DNA of 64,000 nucleotides from Chelydra serpentina (Eukaryota; Chordata; Testudines; Chelydridae). The stretch covers positions 12,090,501-12,154,500 of the forward strand of contig JBAIAC010000003.1 of assembly GCA_037349315.1 (NCBI GenBank). The letters are read 5' to 3'. The translations under genes and the position numbers were made by a program. This document shows positions 11,358 through 23,941 of this stretch, in pieces (the first letter of the stretch is position 1; the number at the start of each line of letters is the position of its first letter). Below the pieces are notes generated by a model. That model worked only from the letters and a program-made list of their open reading frames with translations. It made no database searches and was not told the DNA's origin.

Positions 11358-14234
11358 GTAGATGACCAAAATATGTCTGTGCCACCCAACAACTAGATTA
11401 CAAGGATGTTTCAGCCATTTGGAATTACACAGACAATTTTCTTGGTTTCACAGTGAGATGTGGTGGTTTCCTGGAATTGTTCTAAAAGAAAAGGACTTGG
11501 AGGTTAATACCTACTGCATGGCTGGGGAGTCCTCTGCAAAGCAGAGTGGATCTAACATGAAGAGGAAACAGAAAATGTTGAAGCAAAATCTACAGCATTT
11601 GCCACCATTTAACAGCAAGTGGATATTACATTTAATAGAATAATCTATGAAGTGTACCGGGGGGATTTTGGCAGATATAATCCAATGGCTAAATTCGACT
11701 GTGGGGCAGGTTCCATTGGCCAAAGAGAGGCTGCCATTAGCAAATTAACTTCGCTCTTCAAAATACTATCTCACTGGGTGCATCGGATGGCTAAGACTGA
11801 GAATGGTTTGGAGGTGCTGAGCTCAAGTGTCCATGACACTTATGTGCAAAATAAGAGCAGCAGTATGCAAATGCCTCTTAAAATTAAGTTCTGAAGCAGA
11901 ACAATTCTAATGAAAATTTGGACTGGCAGAGTTTTCTTTCTTTCACAGTTTGAAAATAAACCTATAATCATCACAGTAAAATACTGTTAAAGATGAATAA
12001 TGTACATATTGTAAAATAAACACATTTTTCAGCTCCTCATGGCATAGCTTGTAGAGTATAATCATTTCATTATCTTCTTTCTAAGTTTTGGTGCACTACG
12101 GTAGCTTCCTATTTGATATATTCTTTTTCCTTTTGATTTTAGATCTATTCTGCTTGGTGGAGAACTCTCCAAGGATGCAGTAAGTGTTAGCATTGAAGTG
12201 CCTTTTTTTAGAAAACTGTTGAGTATGTAATTTATTTTTATGTTTCTTTGTATGCATTTTGCTGTACATTTCTCTCTCATATAGATACACATACACACAC
12301 ACACACCTTATATATTTATATATATACATTTACTTACAGAATATACATATACAGTTTTCTGGGAATTAGGAGGAAAACAAGCTTTTACACAGATACTTCA
12401 AATTCTTAATATAACTAACCTATAATTTATTTCCTATTGCTCTGTAAATACTGCACAGTAACTGTGACCACAGAAATCTTAGCATACAGCCAGACGGACA
12501 CATTAGAAAACCAGCTTTTCACTGACTACTCTTGTCATCAAAGGATGCACCAGAATTATTTCTGAAAAGCACTTAACTGCTAGCCTAGATGGGGCAGACC
12601 CATTTTCAGCAGCATTCTTGACACTCAACTCCATGATGTTTCAATGACGTTTTCTGTAGTGGGATTGAAAATGTTTTAGTTCCATCTACACCAGCAGGTT
12701 CATAACCATTTTCAAGATCAATTCAGGGCGACCGATTGCTGTTAAAGACCATCATCACAAGGGAGAGATTGGTGGCTTTAGTCTCCAGCAACATCTCACA
12801 CTCCAACACTTAAAAAACAAACAAACAAATAAATTCCCTCCTACCACCATACTAAGTGTGGATTTGAGTTGTTTAACATGAAGTTAGTTCAGTTTCAGTT
12901 CAGTTCTCACTGACAAATGCTGGAACTGAGCTTTGCTGTTCTGATACATGTCCTATTTTTTTCCCTATAAAACCTGTAACAACATTTGAGAGCCTAACAT
13001 AAGTGATGGATTCTTAGCCCACGTTTCTATGACAGAGTTGCCTTATTCTTCCTGCAATACTTGAATGAAATTATGCATAAAAACTTGATGAAGAAGTTTC
13101 TCTCCTGAAAGAACAAAAATGTCCTACGTGCTCAGAATTCAAATAGGAACCTGAAGGGCCCTAATTGCATATACATGTTATCAATATGTTACACATTTCA
13201 AAATCTCTCAGTATTTGCCAAATCCCAGGGTGTTCCCTGGGGCAAAGGGATTAAGATGTAACCTCAGGGCAAAACAGGTTACACAATCAGGATTTCCCAT
13301 GCCGACACCGAGGAAATGAAATTCTCGGTGAAGATATTTAGACACTCAACTGCAAAAGAACACTAAAAGAACTAACATGATTAAAAACTTGAATTAATTA
13401 TTTTATGGAAAAGAGCCCCCAAATAGACTTGGCAGGACTTTTCCCTAAACTCACTTATTGAGTCATTCATTTTAGTGGCCATGCTCCACTTTGCTTGACT
13501 TATCAGGAATAATTTACAGACATGCAAAGAGTATTCTGTCCCACATGTGGCTTTTTTAGAGCTGTGAACATTAAATAATAATGGCCAATATGTTTGTGTG
13601 TGTATATGTATATGTATATGTACACATATACAGGCAGATAGTGAATGTGAGTGTAAGTAAAACACCTGAAGATGTTTTTTTTTTAAATCTCTTAATTATA
13701 TTTATTCACCCTTAGTATATTAATTTGGTAATTATAGGGTTATCTTCTCACTGAAGATTGACAGACAACAGAGCCAATGACTGGCATGGTTTCTGGCACT
13801 CCCTCTTTTCTACTTCATTCTTGCCACTACTTCCTCCCTCCAATGGTTATTAATTTCACACACATGGATTAGCTTTAAGTGAAGACTGCTTCAAAACTAC
13901 AGAAAATCACTTTTATTAAAACAGGAGTTAAAAATTCAGGGCATCAGTCTTGATCGAAAGCAGGCTGTTCCAAAATGGTGTATTTAAGATCCAAATTAGA
14001 TCGCAGGTAACACGGGCAAACACAGCTAAGTGATTTAGGAGCCAAAGTCCCATTTTCAAAAGTATTTGGATTAAATAATATATATCTCTGATGTAATTAT
14101 CTGATTACTGTATATATCTGAATGGAGACCTCTGCTCAATGTGCAGCTGTGGTCAGAAAATCAAACAAATATATTCTGATGAGTAAGGAATGGGATATTG
14201 AATATTACAACCACTATAACACCTTTACATAAAT

Positions 14235-14890
14235 AAATGAGGTGGAATAGTGTATACAGTTCTGATCAACCCCATCTCAAAAAGAAACTGCAGAACTAAA
14301 CGGGGTTCAGAGAAGAACACCAAGAATGATCAAAACCTGGAAATAAGTCTCATAGCAGGATATATTGAAAAGATTGGGACTGTTTACCTTACAAAGGAAA
14401 TTAATAGGTGGGGACATGATAAAAGCATATAAAAGAATGAATGTCACAAAGATGCTAGATCAGGAGCTTTTGTTCTCCTTGTCTCATAACCAAGAACAAG
14501 GGGACAGGCAATGGAATTAAAGGTAGGAAATTCAAACCTGACAAAAGGAAACACATTTTCTCACAGCAGAACTGTGGATCTCATTGCCACAGGTGGTTGT
14601 TGAGGCCAAGAATTTAAGGGAATTCAAAAAGGAACTAGATATTTATACGGTTATCAAGAATATTCAGAGTTATCATAATTCATGATCACGAACAATCTGA
14701 AAGGGATATGCTTCAGGGTTTAAGCCAATCTCAAACCATTAGAGATCAGGATGAGACCTAATGTGGGAGATTATCCCACCATCTATTATTGATGGGTTCT
14801 TATACCTTCCTCTGAAGCATCTGGTACTGACCACTGCCCGAGACAGGATACTGGCCTCTATGAACCACTAGAGTGATGCTGAGCATTTCT
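14235..14890 (+). mobile_element. CR1 (L3-type) LINE 3' end
   Basis: The sequence follows the CR1 C-terminal region (GTATACAGTTCTGATCAACC..., AACAAGGGGACAGGCAATGG) into the L3-type tail (CCTTCCTCTGAAGCATCTGG...GAGACAGGATACTGGCC). It is strongly diverged with multiple stops and 5' truncated. Confidence 0.8.
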
Positions 14891-16160
14891 TGTTACAACA
14901 TCTTTGCTCCATGTCAACTCTACTTCCTTACACTAAATTCCTTCCCCTTATGTTAGCTTTGCAGTACAGTAAATTTTATATTAGCATATTCCCCCTTGCA
15001 TTGTCTGGGCAATAAACTTGTCTTTGTCACTGGGTCTACACTGAGTAAAATTGTATAATATACTGTGTAATACAAATTGCAATACCCAGTAGCAGACCGA
15101 ATACTAAGACCATAATTCAGTCCTAAGTTTCTACTGCTGCTCATAAACTACTTGCTGTCTCCCAGTTTATGATGTCAGCAGGACTCCTCAATTGAATTAA
15201 ACCTTCCACTGTATATAACTAACACCAATGTATTATTCTGTGTATAATGCATAGAGTTTGCTTCTGATCATAAATCCCATAATCTGCCTCTTTCCAGATC
15301 ATAGATTCTAGAAGGCACCTCATGCGCACATCCACTTACCAATGAATAAAATACTCCTCCCAAATCAGAACAAGAGTAAACCTTTTCCTTTGTCACTGAT
15401 TTAATGTAAAATCTTTTCCTACCGCCCCCTGCCTCTCTGCATTCCTAAGAGACTGAAATAAACAATAATTTATGTTGCTGGCAAAATTTATCCTTTAATT
15501 TCAAAATCATGTTGTCAAGTAAGATTGCATGTGACATTTATTTTGATTTTTGACATTGGCAAACAAATGATTTGTAGTTCTAGACTCACTGTTACCCTCT
15601 TGCGTTTTCTCCTCATCGGCTTTGCCATCATATGGTATTTAGATATCTTGGCAAAAATGTTGAAGTTGAAAAAATATTTAAAACTAGCTCAGTGGTTGCA
15701 AAAAAAAAAAAAAAAAAAAAAAAGAAAAGGATGTTGAGCAACAAGTGTGTATAGCATTGTGCATGCACATCATATCTATAGATACATTTCCAGGTTTCTT
15801 TGATACAGACATATAGATCTCTCTATACACATACACACACCTCATCCTCCCATGCAGGAATGTCCAGTGTGGATTTTACAAACGGATATACAGTAAAACC
15901 CCAATGGTTCAACAAATAATGATGTCATCAAATCCACTGAATGAAAGCTTTGAAATATCCTGACGAATACACGATCCTCTGCGTCAAAACCCTTTTATGA
16001 CCTCAGGCACAACCAACTGAGCTCTTATGTACAAAAGAAAATACACTGATACAGATATACTACTGTCAGTCACAATGGCCCCTTAGAATATCTGTTAACT
16101 ACTTATGCTAAACCATCTGCCCCACTTCATATTAAGCTGTGACGCTGAGTACCTTTCACA
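14891..16160. other. AT-rich intronic sequence
   Basis: It contains a 24-nt A tract (15700-15723) without a recognisable retroelement body on its 5' side, and short CA runs near 15828-15840. No exon was recognised. The open frame at 15525-15737 ends in the A tract and is not coding-like. Confidence 0.5.
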
Positions 16161-16262
16161 GACCTGAAGAAGAGATCTGTGTAGTTTGAAAGCTTGTTCC
16201 TTTCACCAACAGAAGTTGGTCCAATAAAAGACGTTACTTCACCCACCTTGTCTCTCCCTTAC
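16160..16262. mobile_element. Snap-back retroelement fragment ('TTGGTCCAATAAAAGA' family)
   Basis: The segment CTGAAGAAGAG...GAAAGCTTGTTCC followed by AGAAGTTGGTCCAATAAAAG and CACCCACCTTGTCTCTC is a familiar turtle repeat. Related copies lie at 47943-48142 and 63261-63459. No clear duplication was found here. It shares the GAAAGCTT box with the family at 8606-8698. Confidence 0.75.
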
Positions 16263-16349
16263 CTCATGGCACTTAGTAATTATTTCAAGACAGACAATGA
16301 AGTAGAGGGGTAACACAGCACACACACTCACTCGCATTCACATACACAA

Positions 16350-18120
16350 TCACAGAAACGTAGGGCTACAGAACCAAGTATACCTCCTAGACCGTCCCTG
16401 ACAGGTCTTTGTCCAACATGTACTCAAAAACCTTCAGTGATGGGGATTCCACAATCTCCCTTGGAAGCCTGTTCCAATATGTAATTATTCTTAGAAAGTT
16501 TTTCCTTATATCTAACCTAAATCTTCCTAACTGCAGATTAAGCTCATTACTTCTTGTTCGTCCTTCAGTGGACATGGGCCACAACTGATCACAGTCCTCT
16601 TTATAACACCTCTTAACATATTTGAAGACTGCTCCCAGGTTCCACCTCAGTCTTCTTTTCTCAGGACTAAATATGCCCAGTTTCTTTAACCTTCCCTCAT
16701 AGATCAGGTTTTTTTAAATCTTTTATTATTTTTATTGCTCTCTTCTGGACTGTTTTCAATTTGTCCACATCTTTCTTACAGTCTCGCATGCAGAACTGGA
16801 CAGAGTACTCCATCTGAGGCGTCCAGTGCTTAACAGAGTGGGACCGCTACCTCCTGTGTCCTACATACACACATACACCACTTTTTTAGTAGCTACATCA
16901 CATTGTTGACTCACATTCAGTTTGTGATCCACTATTACCCCAGATCCTTTCCAGCAGTATTACTACATTACGACATTTGATATGTCCTTCCTAAATGTAG
17001 AAGTTTCCACTTGTCTTTATTGATTTTCATTTTGAAGATTTCAGACCGATTTTCTAATTTGTCAAGGTCATTCAGAATTCTAATCCTGTCCTCCAAAGTG
17101 CATGCAACCTCTCCCAACTTGGTGCATCCACAAATTTTATAAGCATTTACATCCACTCCATTATCTAAGTCATAAAGGAAAATACTGAATAATACTAGAC
17201 CCAGGACAGGCCCCTGCGGGACCCCATCAGACATGTCCTCCCAGTTTGACAGTGAACCATTGATAACTACTCTGAGTACGGTTTCCTCCACCAGCTGTGC
17301 CCCCCACCTTACAGTAAAAGTTCATCTAGATCACATTTACTTAGTTTGCTTATGAGAATGTCGTGAGAATGTGTCAAAAGCTTTAGTAAATCCAAGATAA
17401 ATTATAGCTACTGCTTCCCCCCGCCCATCGATGAGGCCAGTAACCCTGTTAAAGAAGAAAATTAAGTTGGTTTGGCATAACTTGTTCTTGACAAATCCAT
17501 GTTGGCTATTACTTATAACCCTATTATCCTCTAGACACTTGCAAGTGTATTATTTGTTTGTTCCAATACCTTTCCAGGTATCAAAATGAGGCTGAATTGT
17601 CTGTAATTCCCCAGGTCTGCTTTTTCCCAATTTCTTAAAAAAATATAGGTACTACGTTTGCCCTTCTGCCATCTTCTTGGACCTTACCCATCCTCCATGA
17701 GTTATCAAAAATAATAATGAATGGTTCCAAGATTGCTTCAGCTAGTTCCTTAAGTACCCTAGAATGAATTCCATCAGTCCCTGCTTGCTGATTTGAATAC
17801 ATCTAACTTCTCTAAATCTTCTTTAACCAGTTATTTCCCTATTTTGGCTTGTGCTCTTTCCCCCTTGTTGTTAATATTAATAGTGTTCAGTATTTTAACA
17901 TTTTTAGTGAAGACTGAAGAAAAATAGGCATTGAAAACCTCAGCCTTTTTTATGCCATCTGTTGTTAGCTTTCCTTGAGACTTTCTCTAGCTTTTAATGT
18001 ATTTATAAAACCTTTTCTTATTTCCTTTTATGTCCGTGTAAGGTGTCACTCATTTTATGCCTCAGCTTTTTTGATTTTGTTCTATTTGCCTTCCTATTAT
18101 TTTGTACTCCATCCTTAGCA
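16350..18120 (-). mobile_element. CR1 LINE, minus strand, about 1.8 kb
   Basis: The minus strand reads through the CR1 reverse transcriptase. Frame 16968-17291 contains GVPQGPVLGLVLFSIFLYDL, matching the RT box GVPQGS-VLGP-LLF of CR1/L2-type elements, and 16387-16584 holds the C-terminal [20 protein letters not shown] block. The frames are broken by stops and frameshifts. The 3' end is near 16350. The 5' end fades near 18120. Confidence 0.9.
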
Positions 18121-20065
18121 ATATATACACACTGGATTATGTGTTATTTTTAGACAATATAAATCAATATGACTCATGTGTGCCTAGCACACAATGCTTC
18201 AGATCAATGTATTACTGACAATCAGAAATCCCACCTTAACTGTTGGGTCACCAGGGATGTGTGTTACATAGACTATGGGACATTTAGGGTGGCATTCTGC
18301 CCTAGGTGACTGCAGTGGGACAAGGGAAGAGGATGCAGGTGAATCCAAAGGAGGCTCTGGGTGCTCAGAACTTCTGAAAAATCAGACCACTTACTCGCAT
18401 CCCTTAATATAGATAGGAATGCCTAACTTTATGCTCTTGTTTTTGAAAACCTTAGGTAATGCATTGGATAAGACAGCGTGTATTTCAGAAACTGTGGAGA
18501 AGAATAGCTGCAGGACTGGACTGCAATCCTCATGTTGAGTAATATCTTACCCACCAATTTCAATGGCATTACCCAAGGAATGGGGTACTAGTCAGCACGG
18601 GGAAAGGTAGCCAGGATTCGGCTACATGGGTACAACCAGGAAAATTAATTTGAATTAAAAAAGGTGTGAATTTGAAGTGGATTAATTAAATCACATTAAA
18701 TCCCTGTGCAGATGCTGTTATTCAACATTAAAGTGTCCTTTTTATCTTAATTCAATTTGAAAGTTAATTAAACTAAACCCAGTTAAGGCTACTTTAATTC
18801 TGAATATAGATTTTCACACAGGGGTTTAATGTGGTTTAACTAATCCATGTCAAATTCATACCTTTACTTAATTTGGATTAATTTTCCTGGATGTCCCCAT
18901 ATGCCCCCATCTAGCCCTTATCAAGCTAGCACTGTGTGTTAGTTACACAGATTGCACTGGGACATTTTCCACTACAAGTAATCGTCAGAAAATCCTACTG
19001 TGCATTGGGGAGGGGGAAGGGGTCATTTAAGACACTCATCCAAACAGTTCCCAGCTCTTCAGATGTAATCTTTTTCATCCCTTATTTGCACTTAATGGAA
19101 TGCCCTGCCCTGTACTCGTGCACACATATGCTCCAAGGTAATAACAAAAATGCAGCACACCTTCTTCAGCTGGCATGCTACAATGGTCAGCAATGTTTCC
19201 CTCTGTGCCGAACTCTTCCTTCACAGGTACTAATTCGTAGCTGATGCTCCCAAGAAGCCTCAAACACTCAAGAGAAAATTATAAGAGGAGCATCTTCCCA
19301 CCATACTCCCCCCACACTATTTTTCAAGTATAAAGCCCATCCATTCACGAAACAACTCAGCATGGAAGTCAAAGTTCCCCCGTGCCAATGGTTCATCAGG
19401 CTGATGCAGTAAACGCACACCAGATTTCACAGTCAATGGTACACAAGGGAGCAATGTGGCCAACTTCACATCCAACTGCCTTTGACTGCTCTAACCCAAT
19501 GGATCAGGTACCCATTTTGCAGCTGGGTGAACTGAAGGTGGCCTTTCAGCATGAGATGGAGTGAGACTTGAGCCCACGATGTTCAGAATGGTAGTCAAGC
19601 ACCTTGCTCACTCAGTCACCGCAGGATAGGCTTTCAGGACGCAAAGAGGACATTTCTAGCCCAATCCTGACACGGTAGCATATGAGCTCTCCCATCTGCC
19701 CCTCAAACACACATTTACATTTGCCCCCAACAAACTTAGTGTTATTTCACTTATCCCTGGAAGATATCTTCATGTGAAACAATATAGCGGAAAAGGAATA
19801 GGAACACATTTTAAAAAGGAGGTACCAAGTCATTTCAAAATCTTCTGTGGTGACTTCGCAAGAGGCTTAATTCTCACTTCCACTACTAGGGTGTGTGCCA
19901 GGCACTCATCAGGAAACCTATTCCCAGTGGTGGACAGTCTGCTGATCTGGGTGATCTCTGCACAGTAACAGATACACATACTGTGTGGTGAGAGGAATTA
20001 CCTGGTTCCTTTGTTTTGAAGAGTCAGAGCTATCGGCTTCTATGGCAGCAGACATGGATAAAAGG
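18121..20065. other. Intronic sequence, foldback at 18622-18905
   Basis: Apart from the separately listed foldback there is a weak MIR-like stretch near 19499-19620 (TACCCATTTTGCAGCTGGGT). No exon was recognised. Confidence 0.5.
18622..18905. repeat. Foldback MITE with long AT-rich arms
   Basis: The left arm (GGGTACAACCAGGAAAATTA, AGGTGTGAATTTGAAGTGGA, CACATTAAATCCCTGTG) is repeated in inverted form on the right (CACACAGGGGTTTAATGTGG, TCAAATTCATACCTTTACTT, AATTTTCCTGGATGTCCCC). Each arm is about 115 bp and the ends are approximate. Confidence 0.8.
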
Positions 20066-20189
20066 TAGGGTGACCAGATGTCCCGATTTTATAGGGACAG
20101 TCCTGATATTTGGGGCTTTTTCTTACATAGGCACCTATTACCCCCCACACCCTGTCCCGATTTTTCACACTTGCTATCTGGTCATCCTA
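20066..20189. mobile_element. hAT-like MITE with perfect 8-bp duplication
   Basis: The 124-bp element starts TAGGGTGACCAGATGTCCCG and ends CTATCTGGTCATCCTA. The flanking 8-mer ATAAAAGG (20058-20065 and 20190-20197) is identical on both sides. It is non-autonomous and common in turtles. Confidence 0.93.
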
Positions 20190-20339
20190 ATAAAAGGACA
20201 AACTGGGAGTTTTCTCTGCTTAAATTTCAGCCAGTTCTTCGTGCTGAGTTCTTGAATTAGCTTCAGCCCATGGCCGACCAGCGAAATGGTCCGATGAATT
20301 TATTTTTTTTTTGGCTGGTGAAGGCCAATGGGAAAGTTA

Positions 20340-20626
20340 GGGCTGGTCTACACTAACCCCCCGGTTCGAACTAAGATACGCAACTTCAGCTACGTGAATA
20401 ACGTAGCTGAAGTAGAAGTATCTTAGTTCGAACTAAAAGGTACTTACCGCGGGTCCAGATGCAGCAGGCAGGCTCCCCCGTCGACTCCACCTACTCCTCT
20501 CGCGGAGCAGGAGTCGACGGCGAGCACTTCCGGGATCGATTTATCGCGTCTAGACAAGACGCAATAAATCGATCCCAGAAGATCGATTGCTTCCCGCCGA
20601 ACCAGGAAGTAAGTATAGACGTACCC
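20340..20626. mobile_element. Harbinger-like MITE with TTA duplication and palindromes
   Basis: The element runs from GGGCTGGTCTACACTAA to AGTATAGACGTACCC between two TTA trinucleotides (20337-20339 and 20627-20629). It contains stacked hairpins: GGTTCGAACTAAGATAC versus GTATCTTAGTTCGAAC, and a nearly perfect palindrome around TCTAGACAAGACG flanked by ATCGATTTATCGCG. The same family lies inverted at 57803-58088. The superfamily is inferred from the 3-bp TWA duplication. Confidence 0.85.
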
Positions 20627-21769
20627 TTAGTCTGCTCATTATTGAGAGAAATGATCAACAGCTCCTTTCCAGGAGGGCAGGAATATAAGAATGGCCACAC
20701 CCAGTCAAACCAATGGTCCTTCTAGCCCACTAACCTGACTTCCAACAGGGGCCAGTGCCAAGTGCTTCAGAGGGAACGAACAGAACAGTGCAATTATTGA
20801 GTGGTCCATTCCGTGTCATTCAGTCCCAGCTTCTGGCAGTCATTGGCTTAGAGACACCGAGAGCATGTGGTTGCATCCCTGACCATCTTAGCTCATCACC
20901 ACTGATGGACCTATCCTCCATGAATTTATATCATTCTTTTTCAATCCCATTTATACTTTTGGCCTTCCACAGGTTAACTGTTCAGTATGTGAAGAAATAC
21001 TTCCTTATGTTTATTCTAAACCTTCTGCCTATTACTTTCATTTGTGGCCCCACTACTTGAATTATGTAAAGAACATTTCCTTACTCACTTTAGCCACATC
21101 AATGATGAGATTATAGACCTCTATCATATCACCCCTTAGTTGACTCTTTTCTAAACTGAAGAGGTCCAGTCTTGTTCTCTCTCCTCATATGGAAGCTGTT
21201 CAATGTCCCTAATCATTTCCATTGCCCTTCTCTGTACTATTTCCAATTCTAATATATCTTTTCTGAGTGGAGTAACCAGAACTGCATGCATTATTCAAGG
21301 TGTGGGCGCACCATGGATTTATATAGTGGCATTATGACATTTTTGTCCTATTATCTATCCCTTTCCTAATGGTTCCTAACATTCTGTTAGCATTTTGACT
21401 ACTGTTGCTTTACCATTGAGCAGATGTTTCCAGAGAACTATCCACAATGACTCCAAGAGCTTTTTTCTTGAGTGGTATCAGCTAATTTAGACCCCATCTT
21501 TTTATATGTAGAGTCAGAATAATGTTTTCTGATGTGCATTACTTTGCATTTATTAACACTGAATTTCACTTCCATTTTCTTGCCCAGACACCCAGTTTTG
21601 GAAGATTCCTCTAGAACTCTGAACAGTCAGCTTTGGACTTAACCCATCTTGAGTAATTTTGCATTGTCTACAAGCTTTGCCACCTTACTATTTACCTCTT
21701 TTTCCAGATCATTAATATGCTGAACAGCACTGGTCCCAGTAGAGATCCCTAGGGCACCCATCTATTTAC

Positions 21770-22467
21770 TGTTCCTGGGGGAATTATGTGTCACTGCACA
21801 TGCAGAATTTGTACAGGAATTAATGTTGTGTACACAGAATTTCCTCTCCCCCCCACCACCCGCACAGAAATGGGCCGCAGTGCTGATGGCCACTACTAGT
21901 GGCCGCTGGACCCGACAGAGCCCAGCTCACATATAGAAGACACTGCCAGGAGGAAGGGGAGGGAGCAGGGTCCCGGCAGCTGCAGGTCTCAGCATGCCTT
22001 AAAGGAAGAAAGCAGAATACAGGAAACTCCGTACAAGCCCGGGACCCAGCATTAGACTGTTTCTCCCTCTGGATCCCTGGTCTCTAGGGGTTAATTTGTG
22101 TGGGTGTTTTGCCTTGGGGGGATGCCACCACTAGGGACTGGGGGGGAGGGGTATGGGTCTCTGGACTGAGGGGGGAGGGATAGCTCAGTGGTTTGAGCAT
22201 TGGCCTGCTAAACCCAGGGTTGTGAGTTCAATCCTTGAGGGGGCCATTTGGGGATCTGGGGCAAAAATTGGGGATTGGTCCTGCTTTGAGCAGGGGGTTG
22301 GACTAGATGACCTACTAAGGTCCCTTCCAACCCTGATATTCTATGATGGGGGGCGGGGCATCCCACAGGTGGGCTCTGCAGGGGATGGAAATTTTAAAAT
22401 ATTGTGCAAAGATTTTTTTTTTGACACAGAATTTCTAATGTTTTGGCACAGAATTCCCCCAGGAGTA
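21770..22467. mobile_element. DNA transposon (hAT-like) inside the CR1
   Basis: The inverted termini CCTGGGGGAATT (21774-21785) and AATTCCCCCAGG (22452-22463) bound a 698-bp insertion. The host CR1 hexamer ATTTAC appears on both sides (21764-21769, 22468-22473). The interior is GC-rich and carries a complete tRNA-derived SINE. It encodes no recognisable transposase. Confidence 0.8.
22171..22347 (+). mobile_element. Turtle tRNA-derived SINE with CR1 tail
   Basis: The tRNA-like head has an A box (TAGCTCAGTGG at 22181) and a B box (GAGTTCAATCC). It continues into a unique region and a tail GGTTGGACTAGATGACC...TTCCAACCCTGATATTC that matches the CR1 3' end. It lies nested in the 21770-22467 element. 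It is pol III-type and not a functional tRNA gene. Confidence 0.95.
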
Positions 22468-23941
22468 ATTTACCTCTTTCCACTGTGAAAACTGACCATT
22501 TATTCCTATCTTTGTTTCCTGTCTTTTAACCAGTTACTAATCCATCGGAGGACTGTCCCTCTTATTCCATGACTTCTTACTTTGCTTAAGAGCCTTTGGT
22601 GAGGGACGTTTTCAAAGGCTTTCTTAAAATCTAAGTACACTATATTCACTTTACTATAGTTTTAACCAATTTGCCTAGTACTGCAGTTAGGCTTACCGAC
22701 CTGTAATTGCCAGGATCTCCACTGCAGCCTTTTAAAAAAATCAGCTATCCTCCAGTCATATGGTACAGAGCAATGGGTTACATACCACAGTTAATAGTTC
22801 TGCAATTTCATTGCTGAGTTCCTTCAGAACTCGAGTGAATACCATCTGGTCCTGCTGAATTATTACTGTTTAATGTATTAGTTTGTTCCCCAACCTTCTC
22901 TACTAACACCTCAATCTGGGACAATTCCTCAGATCTGTCACCCAACAAGAATGGCACTGGTTTGGGAATCTCCCTCACAACCTCTGCAATGAAGACCAAT
23001 GCAAAAATTAATTTAGCTTCTCTACAATAGCCTTGTTTTCATGGAGTGCTGCTTTAGCACTTCAGTCGTCTAGTGGTCCCATTGACTGTTTGGCAGGCTT
23101 CCTGCTTCTGATGTACTTGCAGAAAATTACTCTTAGGTTTGGGGGTTTTTTTGCTAGTTGGTCTTCAAATTATTTTTTGGCCTAATTATAATTTTACACT
23201 TCACTTGCTAAAATTTATGTTCCTTTCTATTTTCTTCATTAGGATTTCACTTCAAATATGTAAAGGATGTCTTTTTGCTTCTAACCGCCTTTTTTACTCT
23301 GCTGTTTTGATGGCATTTTTTTTGGTCCTCTTACTGTTTAATTTATTGAGTGTATACATTTAGTTTGAGCCTCTATGGTGTTTTTAAATAGCTTCCATGC
23401 AGCTTGCAGGCATTTCACCTTTGTGACTGTTCCTTCTATTTTCCATGTAACTAGCTTCCTCATTTTTGGGCAGTTCACCTTTTTGATGTTAAATGCTACT
23501 GTGGCGGGTTTCTTTGTTTTTCCCCCCTACACAGATGTTACATTTAATTGCATTGTGATTGCTATTACAGACCATTTCAACTATATTCACCTCTTGGACT
23601 AGATCCTGTGTACCACTTAGGACTAATCAAGAATTGAATCTCCCCATGTGGGTGTCTAGAAATTTAATCTTTGCATCCCGTCCTGAGGTGATATGCTCCC
23701 AGGCAATATGGGGATAGCTGAAATTCGCCATTATTATTGTTTTTTTCTGTTTTTGTAGCCTCTCCCTGAGCTTTTCACAATTACCGTCACCATCCTGGTC
23801 AGTAGTATATTTCTGTAACTATACTCTTATTATTCACACTTGGATTTTCTATCCAGAGAAATTCTATAGTACGGATTGAGTCATTTAACATTTTTACTCT
23901 AACTGACTCCTTGCTTTCTTTCACATATAGTGCTCACTCCC

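Larger units (their letters stand above)
10611..14234. other. Intronic sequence with foldback and simple repeats
   Basis: Besides the separately listed foldback (11236-11322) and T-tract, this stretch has (CA)n/(TA)n runs near 12288-12340 and a TATG-type run near 13590-13630. The rest is AT-rich unique sequence. The open frames at 11362-11643 and 11619-11894 carry no recognisable domain. Confidence 0.5.

Noticed and set aside
22181..22240. Apparent tRNA gene with A and B boxes
   Set aside because: It is the head of the turtle SINE. It lacks a proper cloverleaf and continues into the SINE body and CR1 tail.
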